NCBI GenBank assembly: GCA_027922465.2
Contig: BQMF02000050.1
Coordinates: forward strand, 620,001 to 684,000
From: Turritopsis dohrnii
Taxonomy: Eukaryota > Cnidaria > Hydrozoa > Anthoathecata > Oceaniidae
DNA: 64,000 bases
Direction: 5' to 3'
Under the pieces are notes generated by a model. The model was not told the DNA's origin and searched no databases. It worked only from the letters and a program-made list of their open reading frames with translations. How positions within the stretch are numbered: the first letter of the stretch is position 1; the number at the start of each line of letters is the position of its first letter. The position numbers and the translations under genes were made by a program. Of this stretch, positions 43,454-54,464 are shown piece by piece.

Positions 43454-43559
43454 AAGGATATCATTGTTGGTTTTTATTAGCTACTGTTGTATCTATTTTA
43501 TTATGACCAACATTAAATAAACCAATAATAAATAATAATAAATTCACTAGATAGACTTA

Positions 43560-44690
43560 TATTCGGTGTATTCACTGTGTGTAAAGAATTTAACAACTTT
43601 TCACCTTGAAAAACAAAGATTTTTTTTGATTTTGGGAGAAATTTTTGAAATTTTATAATGATGATTTTAGGAAAACAGTAGTGATTTTAATCAGAAAATC
43701 GATTTACATGTATTTAATAATTTAGTTATATTTAAAGGAATATTTATTTGCCACATGATAACCACTTCAACATTCAACATGTTTCCAAATGGGTCCTGTA
43801 AGATGAATCAGTTTCTTTCAATTGATAATCCCAAAATTAATTCTTGAATCCCAAAATCTTTGAAGGAAAAAGTGGAATGTAGAACAAAATCATTGTACAC
43901 CCTCATCGCAGTAGCGATGTCATCACAGAAACGTTTCCTGTGGTGAAGCTTTCGATAACAACTACCAGTGAATATTCAAGTTGCTTTAGACAGGAATGGA
44001 TGTAGGAAGAACTTGTATGTTTATAGTATTTAGGCTAGTCTAAAGGCAAGGCATCTGTCCAATTTTTCATTTTGTAATAAATGCCGCCCTCGAATGAACG
44101 CTACCCTCTATTAAATGCTGCATCCAAAATCTGGGATTTTTAATAACACTGTGGCATTTATCAGAAGAAATAAAAGATTTGAAAATTTTCAACAAAAATT
44201 TTAATAAGTAGAGGTGTAACTTGAATTAATAAATTAAAAAAATTTGGTTGTTGGTTATTTATTGATGACAGTCTAACGTTACTTTTCGAATCGTAAATTC
44301 ACTTTTTTGTCATAACATTTAAAGAAACTGTTGACCACTGGTTACTGAATATTACGATACAAATCAAATTTATTTTCCACTAACATAACATAAACATTCA
44401 CTCTGGTCAGAAGAAATTTAAAATAAATGTGTTTTGGAGGCAGTTCATTGCTACTACCAAAACAAAAGATGAAAGCAATGACCACCCTTCAGGACAAATA
44501 TGAACAGAAGGACAAACAACTGTATTCATCAAACCACGTAAATCATAAGATGATACAACTTGTGTTATTGTGTGATTCAAGTTTGGTATCCTTATTACTA
44601 TTATTGTAGGGCACATCTTGGGCACATCACTGAAAATTCACAAAACAAATAAATCCATTCTCTCTTTCTTGTTTATAGTCTCGTAAATGT
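43560..44690. other. Region upstream of VPS37, no coding exon recognised
   Basis: The promoter and a non-coding first exon of VPS37 are expected here because an acceptor precedes the ATG. No TATA box or other core element stands out. Confidence 0.4.
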
Positions 44691-44715
44691 TTTCTCTTTT
44701 TAGTAAAAACACATA

Positions 44716-45009
44716 ATGTCATACCCTTATCCTGGTTATGGACAAATGCCTATGCCAATGCCGTTAGGACCTCAAAATTCTCTCCCATATCAACCTGTCT
44801 CAACAACACCATACCCAAGTGGACCTACTGGCTCACCATATCCAACTAATATACAGCAACAGAGTTCCATTACATTCCAGGTTGACCAATGGATGAATGA
44901 ACTAGTTCAGCAGTTAACAGCATTGTTGAAAGATGCCCCTCGTACAGAACTTGACCAGCTGGTGAATAATGAGGACAAGATCATAAGTTTGGTAGAAGGT
45001 GCTGAGCAG
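44716..45009 (+). CDS. VPS37: VPS37 exon 1 (coding)
   Basis: 98 codons from ATG in ACATAATGTC. Donor GTAGGT, phase 0. Encodes the Pro-rich N-terminus and the start of Mod_r. Confidence 0.9.
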
Positions 45010-48000
45010 GTAGGTAATATAGGAACCGAAGGCTTCATTCAATTCTAATAAGTATAGGAAATGTATGGAGCCTATTTTTATGTTTGGATTAACTTTAGCA
45101 ATACCTCCAGCCTGAAAAGTTTGATTTTGTTAACATGTAAAATAAAATACATGTAATTTAAACTTGAAGATATTACGAGTTTGATCGATTTGATTCCATG
45201 AAAATCGTCATTTAGACAAGAAATCTTCAAAAAAAACTCCAAGATTATGCCGAAGAAAACAAAGACCAAGCCGTCAAAAATATCACAATTGAACCTGAGA
45301 TTGAAATTCGTAAGACAACACTGGCAGAACTTGCGGAGAAACAGAATAACCTGAAAGAAAGACATACAGAACTCCAACGGAAATTAAGTAAGATGAACTA
45401 GAATGTCTTTTTCATGAACTATCAGAATCGAATTTTTTCTTCTCTGTTTTGTTCTTCTTTAACTGTCCAAACCTAGCTAACGTGAACACAGTCTGTCTGT
45501 GTGCCTGTGTACCTATATAATAAATTATATAGATATCATAGTGTGATAAATAGTATGTATATAACAATATTTTGTCTGGGCTTAGGCCCATTGACTATAA
45601 GCAATTACTTTATTACACGAAAATAGCGAAGCAAGTATTTTATGTGAATTTTGAAGATTCACGTTAATTAAAATTCTGTTAAGTTATTCATTGCGTAAAT
45701 TTCCCCTTCATTAATTATGTCTGGTGCTAAAAAAACCCGTTAATTTCATCCAACCTTGATTTTTAAAAATAATTTTTAAACATCTTCAAAATTAGTCGTG
45801 ATTATACAGTTTTTTTCCAATAGAAATAGAATGAGAACAAATATGTTGAAATTTTTAAGCTCTTTACTCATCTCCTCAGAATGACAAATCGCGTATTGTT
45901 ACAGAATTTTCTATGCTTTATCTTCATTGACAGTTTCCATCTGAGAACCAATATTGTCAAAGTGCAATCACTGTCATCTCCACTTTCATAATCAGTGCTT
46001 TTAAATTTGCTAGAAAGTTGTGTTTGTAGAAGTGTGATTTTTTATATGATTTTTTTTTCTTTGTTTATAGCGGGACTGATTTCACTGGATTCAATTTCGG
46101 CCATCCTCCAGGCTGCAGCATCCGAAAAAGAGTCTGAATCAGATGTGAGTGAATTGCAGTTATTCTATTTTTGTGGGAAACGAATCTATTAGCATAGCAT
46201 CTTAATTTAACTGTCATTGCGTTGTCAGCGCAATTTCAAAACATGACTTGCAAATCTGCTAATGCTGTGGTAAATGAAATGTTACCATCAGACTTTTATG
46301 ATGTAAACCTCGTCAAATGTTCTGGGTTAGAGAAGTTCGGGCTTTGCCTCATTTTTTCAAATACTTTTGTAAGTGTTTTTACCATGTTAATGTATTGTAA
46401 CGATTTGTCAGAACTCTAAATTAAAAAAATTTTGTATACTCTCAATGATGTTGTAAGGGTAGGTTCTCTGTCTCTAAACGAATTCCACACAAGAGTCATG
46501 ACCAATTTTGTTGCAACTTTTGATAATTTTTGATAATCTAGCTGTGGCTGTGTCGTTGCTGCATCAACTCACCTTATGAATAATTACTAGACGTTACCCA
46601 GCCGGCACATTTGTCAAAAAATCTCTGCGAAAGAGTGCGTGTTTATAGAAATATACACACAATTTCAATAAGAATGCTCTCCATCGCAGTACTTTTTTGA
46701 CGATTTTGCCCACTGGGTACTTGCTAGCGTTTACAAATGTAAATATTTTGCCAAACCATCCCCTTTCTCCTCTTTTTAATGGGATGATTTGATGGAAATT
46801 GGCATTATATAATTGGCAGTATAATAATGAGCATGTAATGTAACATGTATCAAAACGAGGTTGGATAGTTTGGCCCTAATATTAAACTGAAATTCAGGAG
46901 ATGTAGTATGAGATGTAGTATGGATCAAACTGACTGACTTGAGTTTTATGCGACAATTAGTGGGGTTTTGTACACAATTACCGTAAATGACTGATTAATC
47001 TTTTACGGTGGGCGGCCAGCGATCTGGAAAACCTGGAAAAGTCAGGGAAAATGAAAATCAGCCTAAAAAGTCAGGGAAATTTTGAGGCTTGTGTTACCTA
47101 TTAGAAGAATCTTTCTTTCTATTATGATGTTAACAGGAAATCAGTGGCCTGACAATTGAAAATGACTCAGGGTTGGTCAGGGAAATTTGCTAACAGTCAG
47201 GGAAAAGTCAGGGAAAATGGTAAGGCAAAAAAAGTGGCCACCCTGTTATACGGACAGGGCGCTTAATTGAATCCTGGGCGGTTAATAAAAAATCACTAAA
47301 ACCACCAATACATTTTATCTTTTCACTGAGTACTGACAAAAAAACTGCTCGATAAATACTCTCACTTTGAGATGAAAATAATTCATTTCTGCGTTATTGG
47401 GTTTTCTTCTTTATGGTGAAATATATGTTCAACTAAAAACGATGTTTTTCTCAATACTTTATGTTTTTGCCGAATAAGCGCCCAGTTTCAGTTTTGGACC
47501 TGGGCGCTTAATCGGACAGGGCGCTTAATTGAGTCCTGGGCGCTTAATCGGTCATTTACGGTAAGCTCTTCATTTTACTTACCCCAGTGCGCAAAATTGT
47601 CAAAAAAGCATTGCGACGGAGAGCACTCTTATTGAAATTGTGTGTATATTTCTATAAACACGCACTCCTTTGCAGAGATTTTTCAACAAATGTGCCGGCT
47701 GGGACTCTACCTTTTTACCAACATTGCCTCGTTTTCAATCTTTATAATTAGTTCCATCATAAGGGAAACCATAAACTTTTATGTCTCTACTCATGTCTAA
47801 TGTCTTCTTACAATGTGTTAATTATTCCGATTTGAAAACAGGTAATGTTTTTAAAAATCCCTGTGGTGGTGTACATTTTTTATAGAAAGACACACGAATG
47901 TACACACCATTTCAATAGAAATGCACTTCATCGCATTGTTTTTTTTTTATAATTTTGCCTACTTCATCCTTCTTACCTATTGTTTTCGATGAGTGGTGGT

Positions 48001-48241
48001 GATACACACCCTCCCAACACTTTATGTTTAGAAGATATCTCAAGAATTTCTGGACGGTACGAAAACGGTGGACGAATTTCTGGAGGAGTATATACCCGAA
48101 AGAACTGTTTATCAGCTGCGAAAAGTTAAGTCTGAAAAGATGACGCAACTCCTACGAACAGGTGCTGTGAGTGTTACGCGACCCACTCCCATGCCAAGAC
48201 CAATGCAGGCTGGAGGTTATGGAGGCTATGGTGGTTACTAG
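44716..48241 (+). CDS. VPS37: VPS37, ESCRT-I subunit (complete, 4 coding exons)
   Basis: Exons 44716-45009, 45216-45387, 46071-46144 and 48032-48241 (750 nt) encode 249 aa with intron phases 0, 1 and 0. VPS37 is the stalk subunit of ESCRT-I, with TSG101, VPS28 and MVB12, and sorts ubiquitinated cargo into multivesicular bodies. Residues 1-55 are Pro/Tyr/Gln-rich. Residues 55-220 are the helical Mod_r domain (DQWMNELVQQLTALLKDAP, ELAEKQNNLKERHTELQRKL, and the C-terminal signature FLDGTKTVDEFLEEYIPERT followed by YQLRKVKSEKM). The protein ends in a Pro/Gly/Tyr tail (GGYGGYGGY). The paralog (A-D) cannot be told. An acceptor (TTTTTAG, 44697-44703) shortly before the ATG implies a non-coding exon upstream. 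Confidence 0.92.
45216..45387 (+). CDS. VPS37: VPS37 exon 2
   Basis: Acceptor CATTTAG, donor GTAAGA, phase 1. Encodes the charged coiled-coil NLQKKLQDYAEENKDQAVKN and onward. Confidence 0.9.
46071..46144 (+). CDS. VPS37: VPS37 exon 3
   Basis: Acceptor GTTTATAG, donor GTGAGT, phase 0. Encodes GLISLDSISAILQAAASEKE and an acidic end. Confidence 0.88.
46597..46717 (-). repeat. MITE family M1, full-length inverted copy in VPS37 intron 3
   Basis: CCCAGCCGGCACATTTGTC to GACGATTTTGCCCACTGGG, 121 bp, flanked by TA on both sides (46595, 46718). It is the best-preserved copy for defining the ends. Confidence 0.9.
46981..47561. mobile_element. MITE, TIR CCGTAAATGACYGATTAA, TA TSD
   Basis: Left CCGTAAATGACTGATTAA and right TTAATCGGTCATTTACGG. 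TA at 46979 and 47562. Repeated GGGCGCTTAAT words (47268, 47500-47545). Contains another element at 47008-47245. Lies in VPS37 intron 3. Confidence 0.9.
47008..47245. mobile_element. Nested hAT-like MITE (GGGTGGCCA ends)
   Basis: GGGCGGCCAGC at the left and GTGGCCACCCTG at the right, with repeated AGTCAGGGAAAA inside. The CAGGGTGGCCA terminus is typical of hAT MITEs. The target duplication is not resolved. Confidence 0.55.
47583..47703 (+). repeat. MITE family M1, full-length copy
   Basis: CCCAGTGCGCAAAATTGTCA to CAACAAATGTGCCGGCTGGG, 121 bp. It lies in VPS37 intron 3 and is inverted relative to the copy at 46597. Confidence 0.88.
47880..47966 (-). repeat. MITE family M1, partial inverted copy
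   Basis: TATAGAAA...CCATTTCAATAGAAATGC then CTTCATCGCA and ATAATTTTGCCTAC. The left end is lost. Confidence 0.65.
48032..48241 (+). CDS. VPS37: VPS37 exon 4 (stop)
   Basis: Acceptor ATGTTTAG. 69 codons and TAG at 48239-48241. Carries the best-conserved end of Mod_r. Confidence 0.92.
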   Translation, partial: KISQEFLDGTKTVDEFLEEYIPERTVYQLRKVKSEKMTQLLRTGAVSVTRPTPMPRPMQAGGYGGYGGY

Positions 48242-48309
48242 GTTAAAATGGTTACTTGGTAACGGAGCTCCTGTAAGAACTTTCAAGCAATTAGATTATT
48301 TTAGTACAT

Positions 48310-48315
48310 AATAAA
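48310..48315 (+). terminator. VPS37: VPS37 poly(A) signal AATAAA
   Basis: AATAAA 69 bp after the stop. A second AATAAA occurs near 48599 and could end a longer transcript. Confidence 0.55.
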
Positions 48316-48982
48316 ATTTCTGTAAAATTAATGTATTTAAGGCCGGCTTCACTGTAACTACCCTTTTTATATTGTTACCACCTTCATTTTGTACGATTCT
48401 CCTGAATGACCATTGTAAAATTTCATTGTAAAGTTTGTTTTGAAACGAGGCTAGTGTTGCTTAGATACAGATTTTCACACTGAGAAGGTTGTTTGATACA
48501 TAGGATCACATTTGTTTATCAGTTCATGTTCCTACTAATAAGAACATGCCTATAATGTGTTTGTCCAAAACATGTGATTATTTCTCATATTTTCCATTAA
48601 ATAAACAAGACATTCCACAATGATTTGCTCGCTTAGACCAGACACAAGTATCAAAGTTTTGGCTAAGACTAATATTGTGATCACTTTTTGTCACACAAAC
48701 TTTTGGTTAAGAGGTGTTTGTTGGAAAAGTAATCCAAGACCTTTAAAGACTATCTGTACGGATAAAATTTGTAAACGTAATATTCACAGGCTGAATACCG
48801 AAATAAGTCTGGAAACAATAAAATATGTGTGTTAGTGACGTGTAAACTTTGTAAAATTTGTTTGGGTTAGTGAGGGTTAGGTTCAGACTATTCCTCGTTC
48901 TTTCAGACTGTTTTAAGAAGCTTCTAACCGAGCAGTTTGATGCTTTCAAATTGTTAGATGAACATACTTGTAGGCAAAGTTG

Positions 48983-49075
48983 TGGAAAACTCACTGCGAA
49001 GGAGTGCATTAGTATAGAAATCAAAACGCAATTTCACTGAAAAATACTCTTCCCGCAGTGACTTTTTGACGATTT
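48983..49075 (-). repeat. MITE family M1, partial inverted copy
   Basis: GGAAAACTCACTGCGAAGGA to CGCAGTGACTTTTTGACGAT. Both outer ends are degraded. Confidence 0.7.
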
Positions 49076-49704
49076 TTCTTTTGTTGTTAAACGGCGTATT
49101 GGAAAGAAATTTAGTAACGTGGAATTGGGCAACTTCGAACCCATGTAACTAAGTCAGCTTTAAAACATCGAGATGAAAAAAATTATGGAGCAATTAAATG
49201 TTTTCTATACATTATCACAATTTATAGCGTCGAATGTGATGTCATCTCGATGTTTCAATTTTAAGAATGAGCTGGAAGACCTGTGACATCCATACAAGCA
49301 AGGTAATAAAATTCTGCTGACAGGCTCTATTGATTTATCCGTTCATAGAGTCTTCAATGAGTAATTTTTGGATCTTCAACATCGTCACTATGGTGACCAT
49401 CACAACGAAGATGGTTGCTCAAACGAATAACCACACTACAAATATGCCCACTGAGAAACCTTTCCGAAAGTCGGTTTAAACGTCTTACTATGGCTAGGTT
49501 AACAAGTATAGCCAATAGTAAATATCATTATGGAATAAGGATATGTTGTAAATAAAACAGTAGTAAACATTGAAACGAGGCTAAACTCGTATTGAGCATA
49601 ATTTTGGAAAAGAACTACTGAATGGAATTTTGTGGTAGCAACAAATAATTTGATGACGGAGAAGAGGAGGGAAGACGTAATGTTTCAATAGCTTTGTACA
49701 ACAT

Positions 49705-49796
49705 CCCAGTGGGCAAAATCGTCAGAAAGTTACTGCGACGAAGAGCATTTTTATTCAGATTGTGTGTATATTTCTATAGGAATGCACTCCCTCGTG
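49705..49796 (+). repeat. MITE family M1, 3'-truncated copy
   Basis: CCCAGTGGGCAAAATCGTCA through TTTCTATAGGAATGCACTCC, then CTCG. The right terminus is missing. Confidence 0.8.
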
Positions 49797-49949
49797 ATTT
49801 AAGAAGTTAATACTGTGTTTGAACTGAAATTCGAGGAAGGTCTTTTATCGAATAGGGGATTTTTTGTATGATATGAAGATAAATGTAAGACATGTTGAGT
49901 GAGTAATTTTCTCCCTCCTTATACGAACGTGTTATTAATATTGCCGTGG

Positions 49950-50035
49950 TTGGTAAAATCGCTGAAAAGCCACACAGGCGGAGAGCAATTTCAATGAAAT
50001 AGTGCATATATTTCTCATAAAAATAATGTGCACCT
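49950..50035 (+). repeat. MITE family M1, diverged copy
   Basis: GGTAAAATCGCTGAAAAGCC, GGCGGAGAGCAATTTCAATG and GTGCATATATTTCTCATAAA. The right end is lost. Confidence 0.55.
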
Positions 50036-50213
50036 TTTCTGTTATGTTTTTTCCGCAAAATGTTTACTTCCTTAGAAATAAACAATTATGTCTGTGTTTG
50101 GAAACCGACGGAGATTTGATGGGGAAAAACCTTTCTCCCCCCATTCGATGTCATCATCATCATCCAATAATGACCGCACACCTCCAGTTTAGTTTCGAAA
50201 TAGTGATATCGAA

Positions 50214-51222
50214 CAACCTCGTTCCCAGGGCTTCTTGCCTTTTTCGATATGCGGATGGCGGCGGATTGTAACTGTTTACGTGAACCTATACTGGAGCTTT
50301 CTCCATTAATTGCATATGATTGGATACTACTAGGTGGTAATCTTTTTATAGATAAGCTTTGTCTGAGTGTCACCTGTGTTTGTTGACAGGATTGTATGAA
50401 TGTCAACATGTTCTCGACACGGCTCTAACACTTTCTACAAATTGTATGGGGGAGGACAGTCATCCCCTCCTATGGTGATTCCACGTTATACGTGCGATTT
50501 TCAGAGACAATCTTTTCTCCTTTCAAAAAACTGAAAATATCTTAAGTAATTGTTATTCTTTTGCTCGTCACAAAGTCGACATTCGGATTGATTTCCTCCT
50601 TCTTTCCCTTAAACACTTTGTTTGGTGTTAATTGAGCCATTTACTCATGAACACTAAATATTCACACCAGTATTATAGTTTTTCATTAACAGGTAGGGAA
50701 GACGAAAATGTTTTCTCTGAAAAGTTTATGAACTTACTTTCACAATTTGGAGAAGCTACTAAGCTGCTGTTACACCTGCTTTGGCTGAAAATAATTATGA
50801 ATGGTAAAGCATGAGAGGAAAAAGAAAAATATTTAGCTGATATATCTGTACTGCGCTGTCATCAATTTTCTAGCCTCGTTACTATCTTTTTTCTCACAAA
50901 TAACTGATAAAGAAATCAATAAAACAAATTCATAAATACGAAAATTCAGTCATAGCCGATAATAATGTTATTTAATATTTATTCATCAGGTCTTGTCTTC
51001 TGAATTGGTGAAATATTTTCAATCTTAATCCCATTTCTGGCTTTGAAACTTCTTTCGGCATTGATTTTTTTTTAAATCTCACTCGACGCCAAGGGCAATA
51101 TTTTCTTAATTATTTAATTCTCGACAACCAATCGCAAGTGAGAAACGGCTGGCCTGCACCAGGGCTTTCTTCGCCGCCATCCCGCATATCGAAAAAGGCA
51201 AGAAGCCCTGGGAACGAGGTTG
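50214..51222. mobile_element. TIR element (CAACCTCGTTCCCAGGG ends), 1009 bp
   Basis: CAACCTCGTTCCCAGGGCTT ... TTTTTCGATATGCGGATGGC at the left is mirrored at the right (GCCATCCCGCATATCGAAAA ... CCCTGGGAACGAGGTTG), about 50 bp with one indel. The interior has only a 60-codon frame without motifs (50632-50814). No clear target duplication. Confidence 0.78.
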
Positions 51223-51568
51223 GATACCACATTAGAAATTTACACCTGTTGCGTTTTTTTTTGTTTTTTTTTGTAAGCATGATGCAAATTCAGCTGAGCC
51301 TCATTTATGCTGATCAATGTTAGATCATGAAGCCGAAATATCAAGCTATCAAAATACCGAGGAAGCCCACGTTCGAAGTTCTTCATATATCACATGCTTC
51401 TTATCTTATTGTAATTGCATGCAACCCCGAGTAACTATTGAAAACTGTATTCCACCTTAACTTTATTATAAATGACATATTATAATAAAATTTGAGCTTT
51501 CTACATAGATGATATGATGCGCATGTAGATAGAGAGTCGTAACTACACATACACAACGTTCATCACCT

Positions 51569-51700
51569 ATGTACAGTCGACTCTGGTCAGTCGATCTCGA
51601 ACTTTTCGGTATCTCAAACAATATTTCCGATCCCCTGACTGATTTTCTCTCGTTATCTCGAACTTTCCCCAAAACTTTCAGAAATTCCGGGCGTGATTTT
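51569..51700. repeat. One end of a pogo/Tc1-like repeat (TCGACTCTGGTCAG)
   Basis: ACAGTCGACTCTGGTCAGTC followed by repeated TCTCGAACTTT words. The style is that of TA-target elements, and no matching right end was found. The next 1.1 kb (to 52870) holds no recognised gene, only a (TTATTG)n-like stretch near 52548-52572 and (TAA)n at 52800-52819. Confidence 0.35.
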
Positions 51701-52985
51701 CTCGTTTTTTAATGTTTTGATAAAATCCCATTTTTCTAAATTCGAATTTTCAAAAAGTGTATATGAATCTAAGTATTTTTGAAAGATTAAATTGATTATA
51801 TCTCTGCTGAAGGCGAAAAAATGAACTCGTTAAGCAAAGATTTACAAACAAATCTGTTGTAGAAAATTATGAAGCATTAAAAGACTTGCAGAAAAGGAAA
51901 GAGTTAGTTAGCGCCCAAAGTATGTCGTCGTGTCTGGTGTTTGTGTCGTCTTCGCTTTTCTTCCCCGCGTCGTAGTTTCGTTAGGTCCCAAATATCAACA
52001 TCGAGAAAATAATTTCGCGTTAAGTATGTCCTTTGCATTTTTCCGTTGAATTCAAATTTTCATCTCTTGGCAAAATCTTTCACGCGTGCGCAACAAAATG
52101 GCCAAAACACGCCATAAAAAAGGAAGGCGTGCTTAGGGGCGGCGTGATGATGGCGCGTACTTGCTGATTATTTTGCGCTTCTGTTACACGAGATCGTGAA
52201 TTTGTTTACAAGACATGGCTGCTTTTTGTCGCTATGATCTTTTATCAGTCGAGATTTCTCTGACATATTTCTCACTCGAATACCATACCATTTCTGGGAA
52301 CAGTACTTCCATTCGAAAGTAGAGATGAAATTGTTCAATTATTTCACGATTTCAATATATACTTTTATTATAAATCTATTTGTTTCAGCGCAATAAACAG
52401 ATGAATTTTCTCCCTCCCTTATCGTTGTGTGCGATAATTAAATATATATATAGCAGCTAACGAAGTCCTCATCTATGCGCTATATTTGATTCAGCGCTAT
52501 TTCTTTTTTTGTTTTAAAATTGTTGGATTAAAGGCTTAGCTAACCAATGGTTGTTATTGTTATTGTTATTATAAAAGAATTCCATTATCCCTGCAACCGA
52601 TATTATTGATGTGACACCAGCCCCAGCCACCCCTCCTCATGGGTGTCATTTGTATTTACCCACATGGAATTATTTACTCTAAGTCACCCAAATTAAATAA
52701 AGTATCACCCGTAGAAACCTATAAATCAGTCGATTACTCCATGAAATAAGAAAAACACAATGATGTGAAATGCATATGGCGCAGGAATTCAGGTTCGGTA
52801 ATAATAATAATAATAATAAAGAATCAAACGTTTAGCAAAAAACACGCACAAAAAATTACTTTACTGGGAACTACACATACCGTAGAATTCCGCGTATAAG
52901 CCCCCCCCCCCCCCCCCCCCCCCCCCCCGCAGATAAGCCCATAGTAAGTCACCCAGTTTTGATAAAAAGTCAAGAAAGAAAACAA

Positions 52986-53264
52986 TTATTAGCATTCACT
53001 GTTTTTTATTGTGTTCCGTACATAACGCTTATATATTTTCGGTCCATAGAGTTCAAAATTGCACGGAATCTCTATTCCTCCTCCAGGAACCCATTTTCCT
53101 TCAGGAGCGACACGATGGTTTTCTGTAACGATAGCTTTCACGACATAAATTTTCCATGTTTTCATAAGTGGAAACGAAACTTCCGCAAACACATCTGGTA
53201 CGTGACCAACCGTCTTAACTACAAAGTGGGTAGGCGAAGCATGGGAGCGCATTAAGAAGGACAA
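52986..53264 (-). pseudogene. Fragment of an uncharacterised repeated protein (VGHVPDVFAEVSFPL)
   Basis: The minus-strand frame reads THFVVKTVGHVPDVFAEVSF, PLMKTWKIYVVKAIVTENHR, PEGKWVPGGGIEIPCNFELY and then YVRNTIKNSEC, stop. I recall similar repeated cnidarian proteins without a known function. It overlaps tail to tail with the pogo fragment inside the same TIRs, so it was probably captured or joined by deletion. Confidence 0.4.
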
Positions 53265-53493
53265 AGAACTTATCAGACATTCTTTTAAAAAATGTGGTTT
53301 GTCTAATGATTTAAACGGAAGCGAAGATGCCCTAGTGAAGATTAAGGGAATCGAAGGATACAAAATGCCAATGCCGGAGAAGGAGTTCCAGATGGAAAGT
53401 GAGGATGAGAGCGAGAGTGGTGATGGCGATGATGATAGCGAAGACGAAGACGACGAATTTGAAGAAGAGTCTAGCTCATCAGAGAGTGACTGA
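53222..53493 (+). pseudogene. Pogo/Tigger-like transposase C-terminal fragment
   Basis: Reading plus strand from about 53222: TKWVGEAWERIKKDKELIRH then SFKKCGLSNDLNGSEDALVK, ending in a long Asp/Glu/Ser tail (DDDSEDEDDEFEEESSSSE) and TGA. A W-x-x-I-x-x-x-x-I-x-x-SFxxCGL(S)N motif with an acidic tail is the usual C-terminus of CENP-B/pogo-family DDE transposases. The helix-turn-helix and catalytic parts are deleted. Confidence 0.65.
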
Positions 53494-53954
53494 CTGATTT
53501 TAATTGTATTTTACTTCATGTATTTCATAGAAAAACATTTGATTATTGTTACGTGTTATTATCGTTTACTAACACAAAACTAGGTCTGCAGATAAGCCCA
53601 CCAAAAAAGTCTTACGAAATCAGATAAGCCCAGCGCCTATCTGCGGAATTCTATGGTATTGTACGTATATAGCGTTTTACAAGTAGTCCGAACGATACAT
53701 GATGCATATTTAACGCATAGAAATAGCTAAGCCTCGATTTACCCTAAAGATATATAGCTATGAAGTTAAATATGCAACATAGTAAAGCACTTCATACCAA
53801 TATCTTATAAAAACACATACCGTAGTTGTATTCCAATGGTCTCTCAGGATAGATTGCCACCATTGCACTAAATTTTTCAAACGATATTTTTCAGCTCACT
53901 CACTTTTCTAATTTAATTTTTCAAACGGGACAGTTAAAGTCTCCTATTTTCAGG

Positions 53955-54214
53955 ATCATCAAGTTCTAACAGTCTAAACAACGTGTCTACGGGTGTATTA
54001 AAAAGGTTAGAGATTGAAACAAAGGAAAAATTCTTTTGTCTCTACTCTTAACTTTTTGCTGCTTGATAACACACTCTACAATCATCAAATTCAGATAGTC
54101 TAAATAACGTCTATACAGGGTGTATTAAAAAGTTGGGAATTGAAACAAAATATAATAAACTCTTTTGTTTCTACTCTTAACTTTTTTATTGTTTGTTTAC
54201 ACACTGTACAATCT
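53955..54214. repeat. Two tandem copies of an about 126-bp unit
   Basis: ATCATCAAGTTCTAACAGTC and ATCATCAAATTCAGATAGTC begin the two units. Both continue with GTGTATTAAAAAG, ATTGAAACAAA and TCTACTCTTAACTTTTT and end ACACACT(C/G)TACAATC. Confidence 0.75.
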
Positions 54215-54464
54215 CTTCATTTCCAAGTTAAGCTTTGAATCGGTTTTTCTTCTGTAGCTGTTTTATGTACAAAGTGTATTTGACACAACTCTAAGGAATA
54301 ATAATGCACCTCTAGCAGGCGAACAAGAAAACATCTTTTCCAAAGGTTTCTAACAAAAGCAAGTTACAAAAGTCTAAAAGAACCAAAAGAACCAAGCTGT
54401 CCAAAATATGTTATTATAATAATCGGGGTTTGTGTCACACTTTTATTTTAGATGAAAAAAAACG

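Larger units (their letters stand above)
52880..53656. mobile_element. Pogo-like element, TIR CCGTAGAATTCCGC, TA TSD, deleted
   Basis: Left CCGTAGAATTCCGC and right GCGGAATTCTATGG. TA at 52878 and 53657. GATAAGCCC words recur near both ends. A 28-bp C run follows the left TIR. The interior contains two opposed coding fragments (separate entries). Confidence 0.85.
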
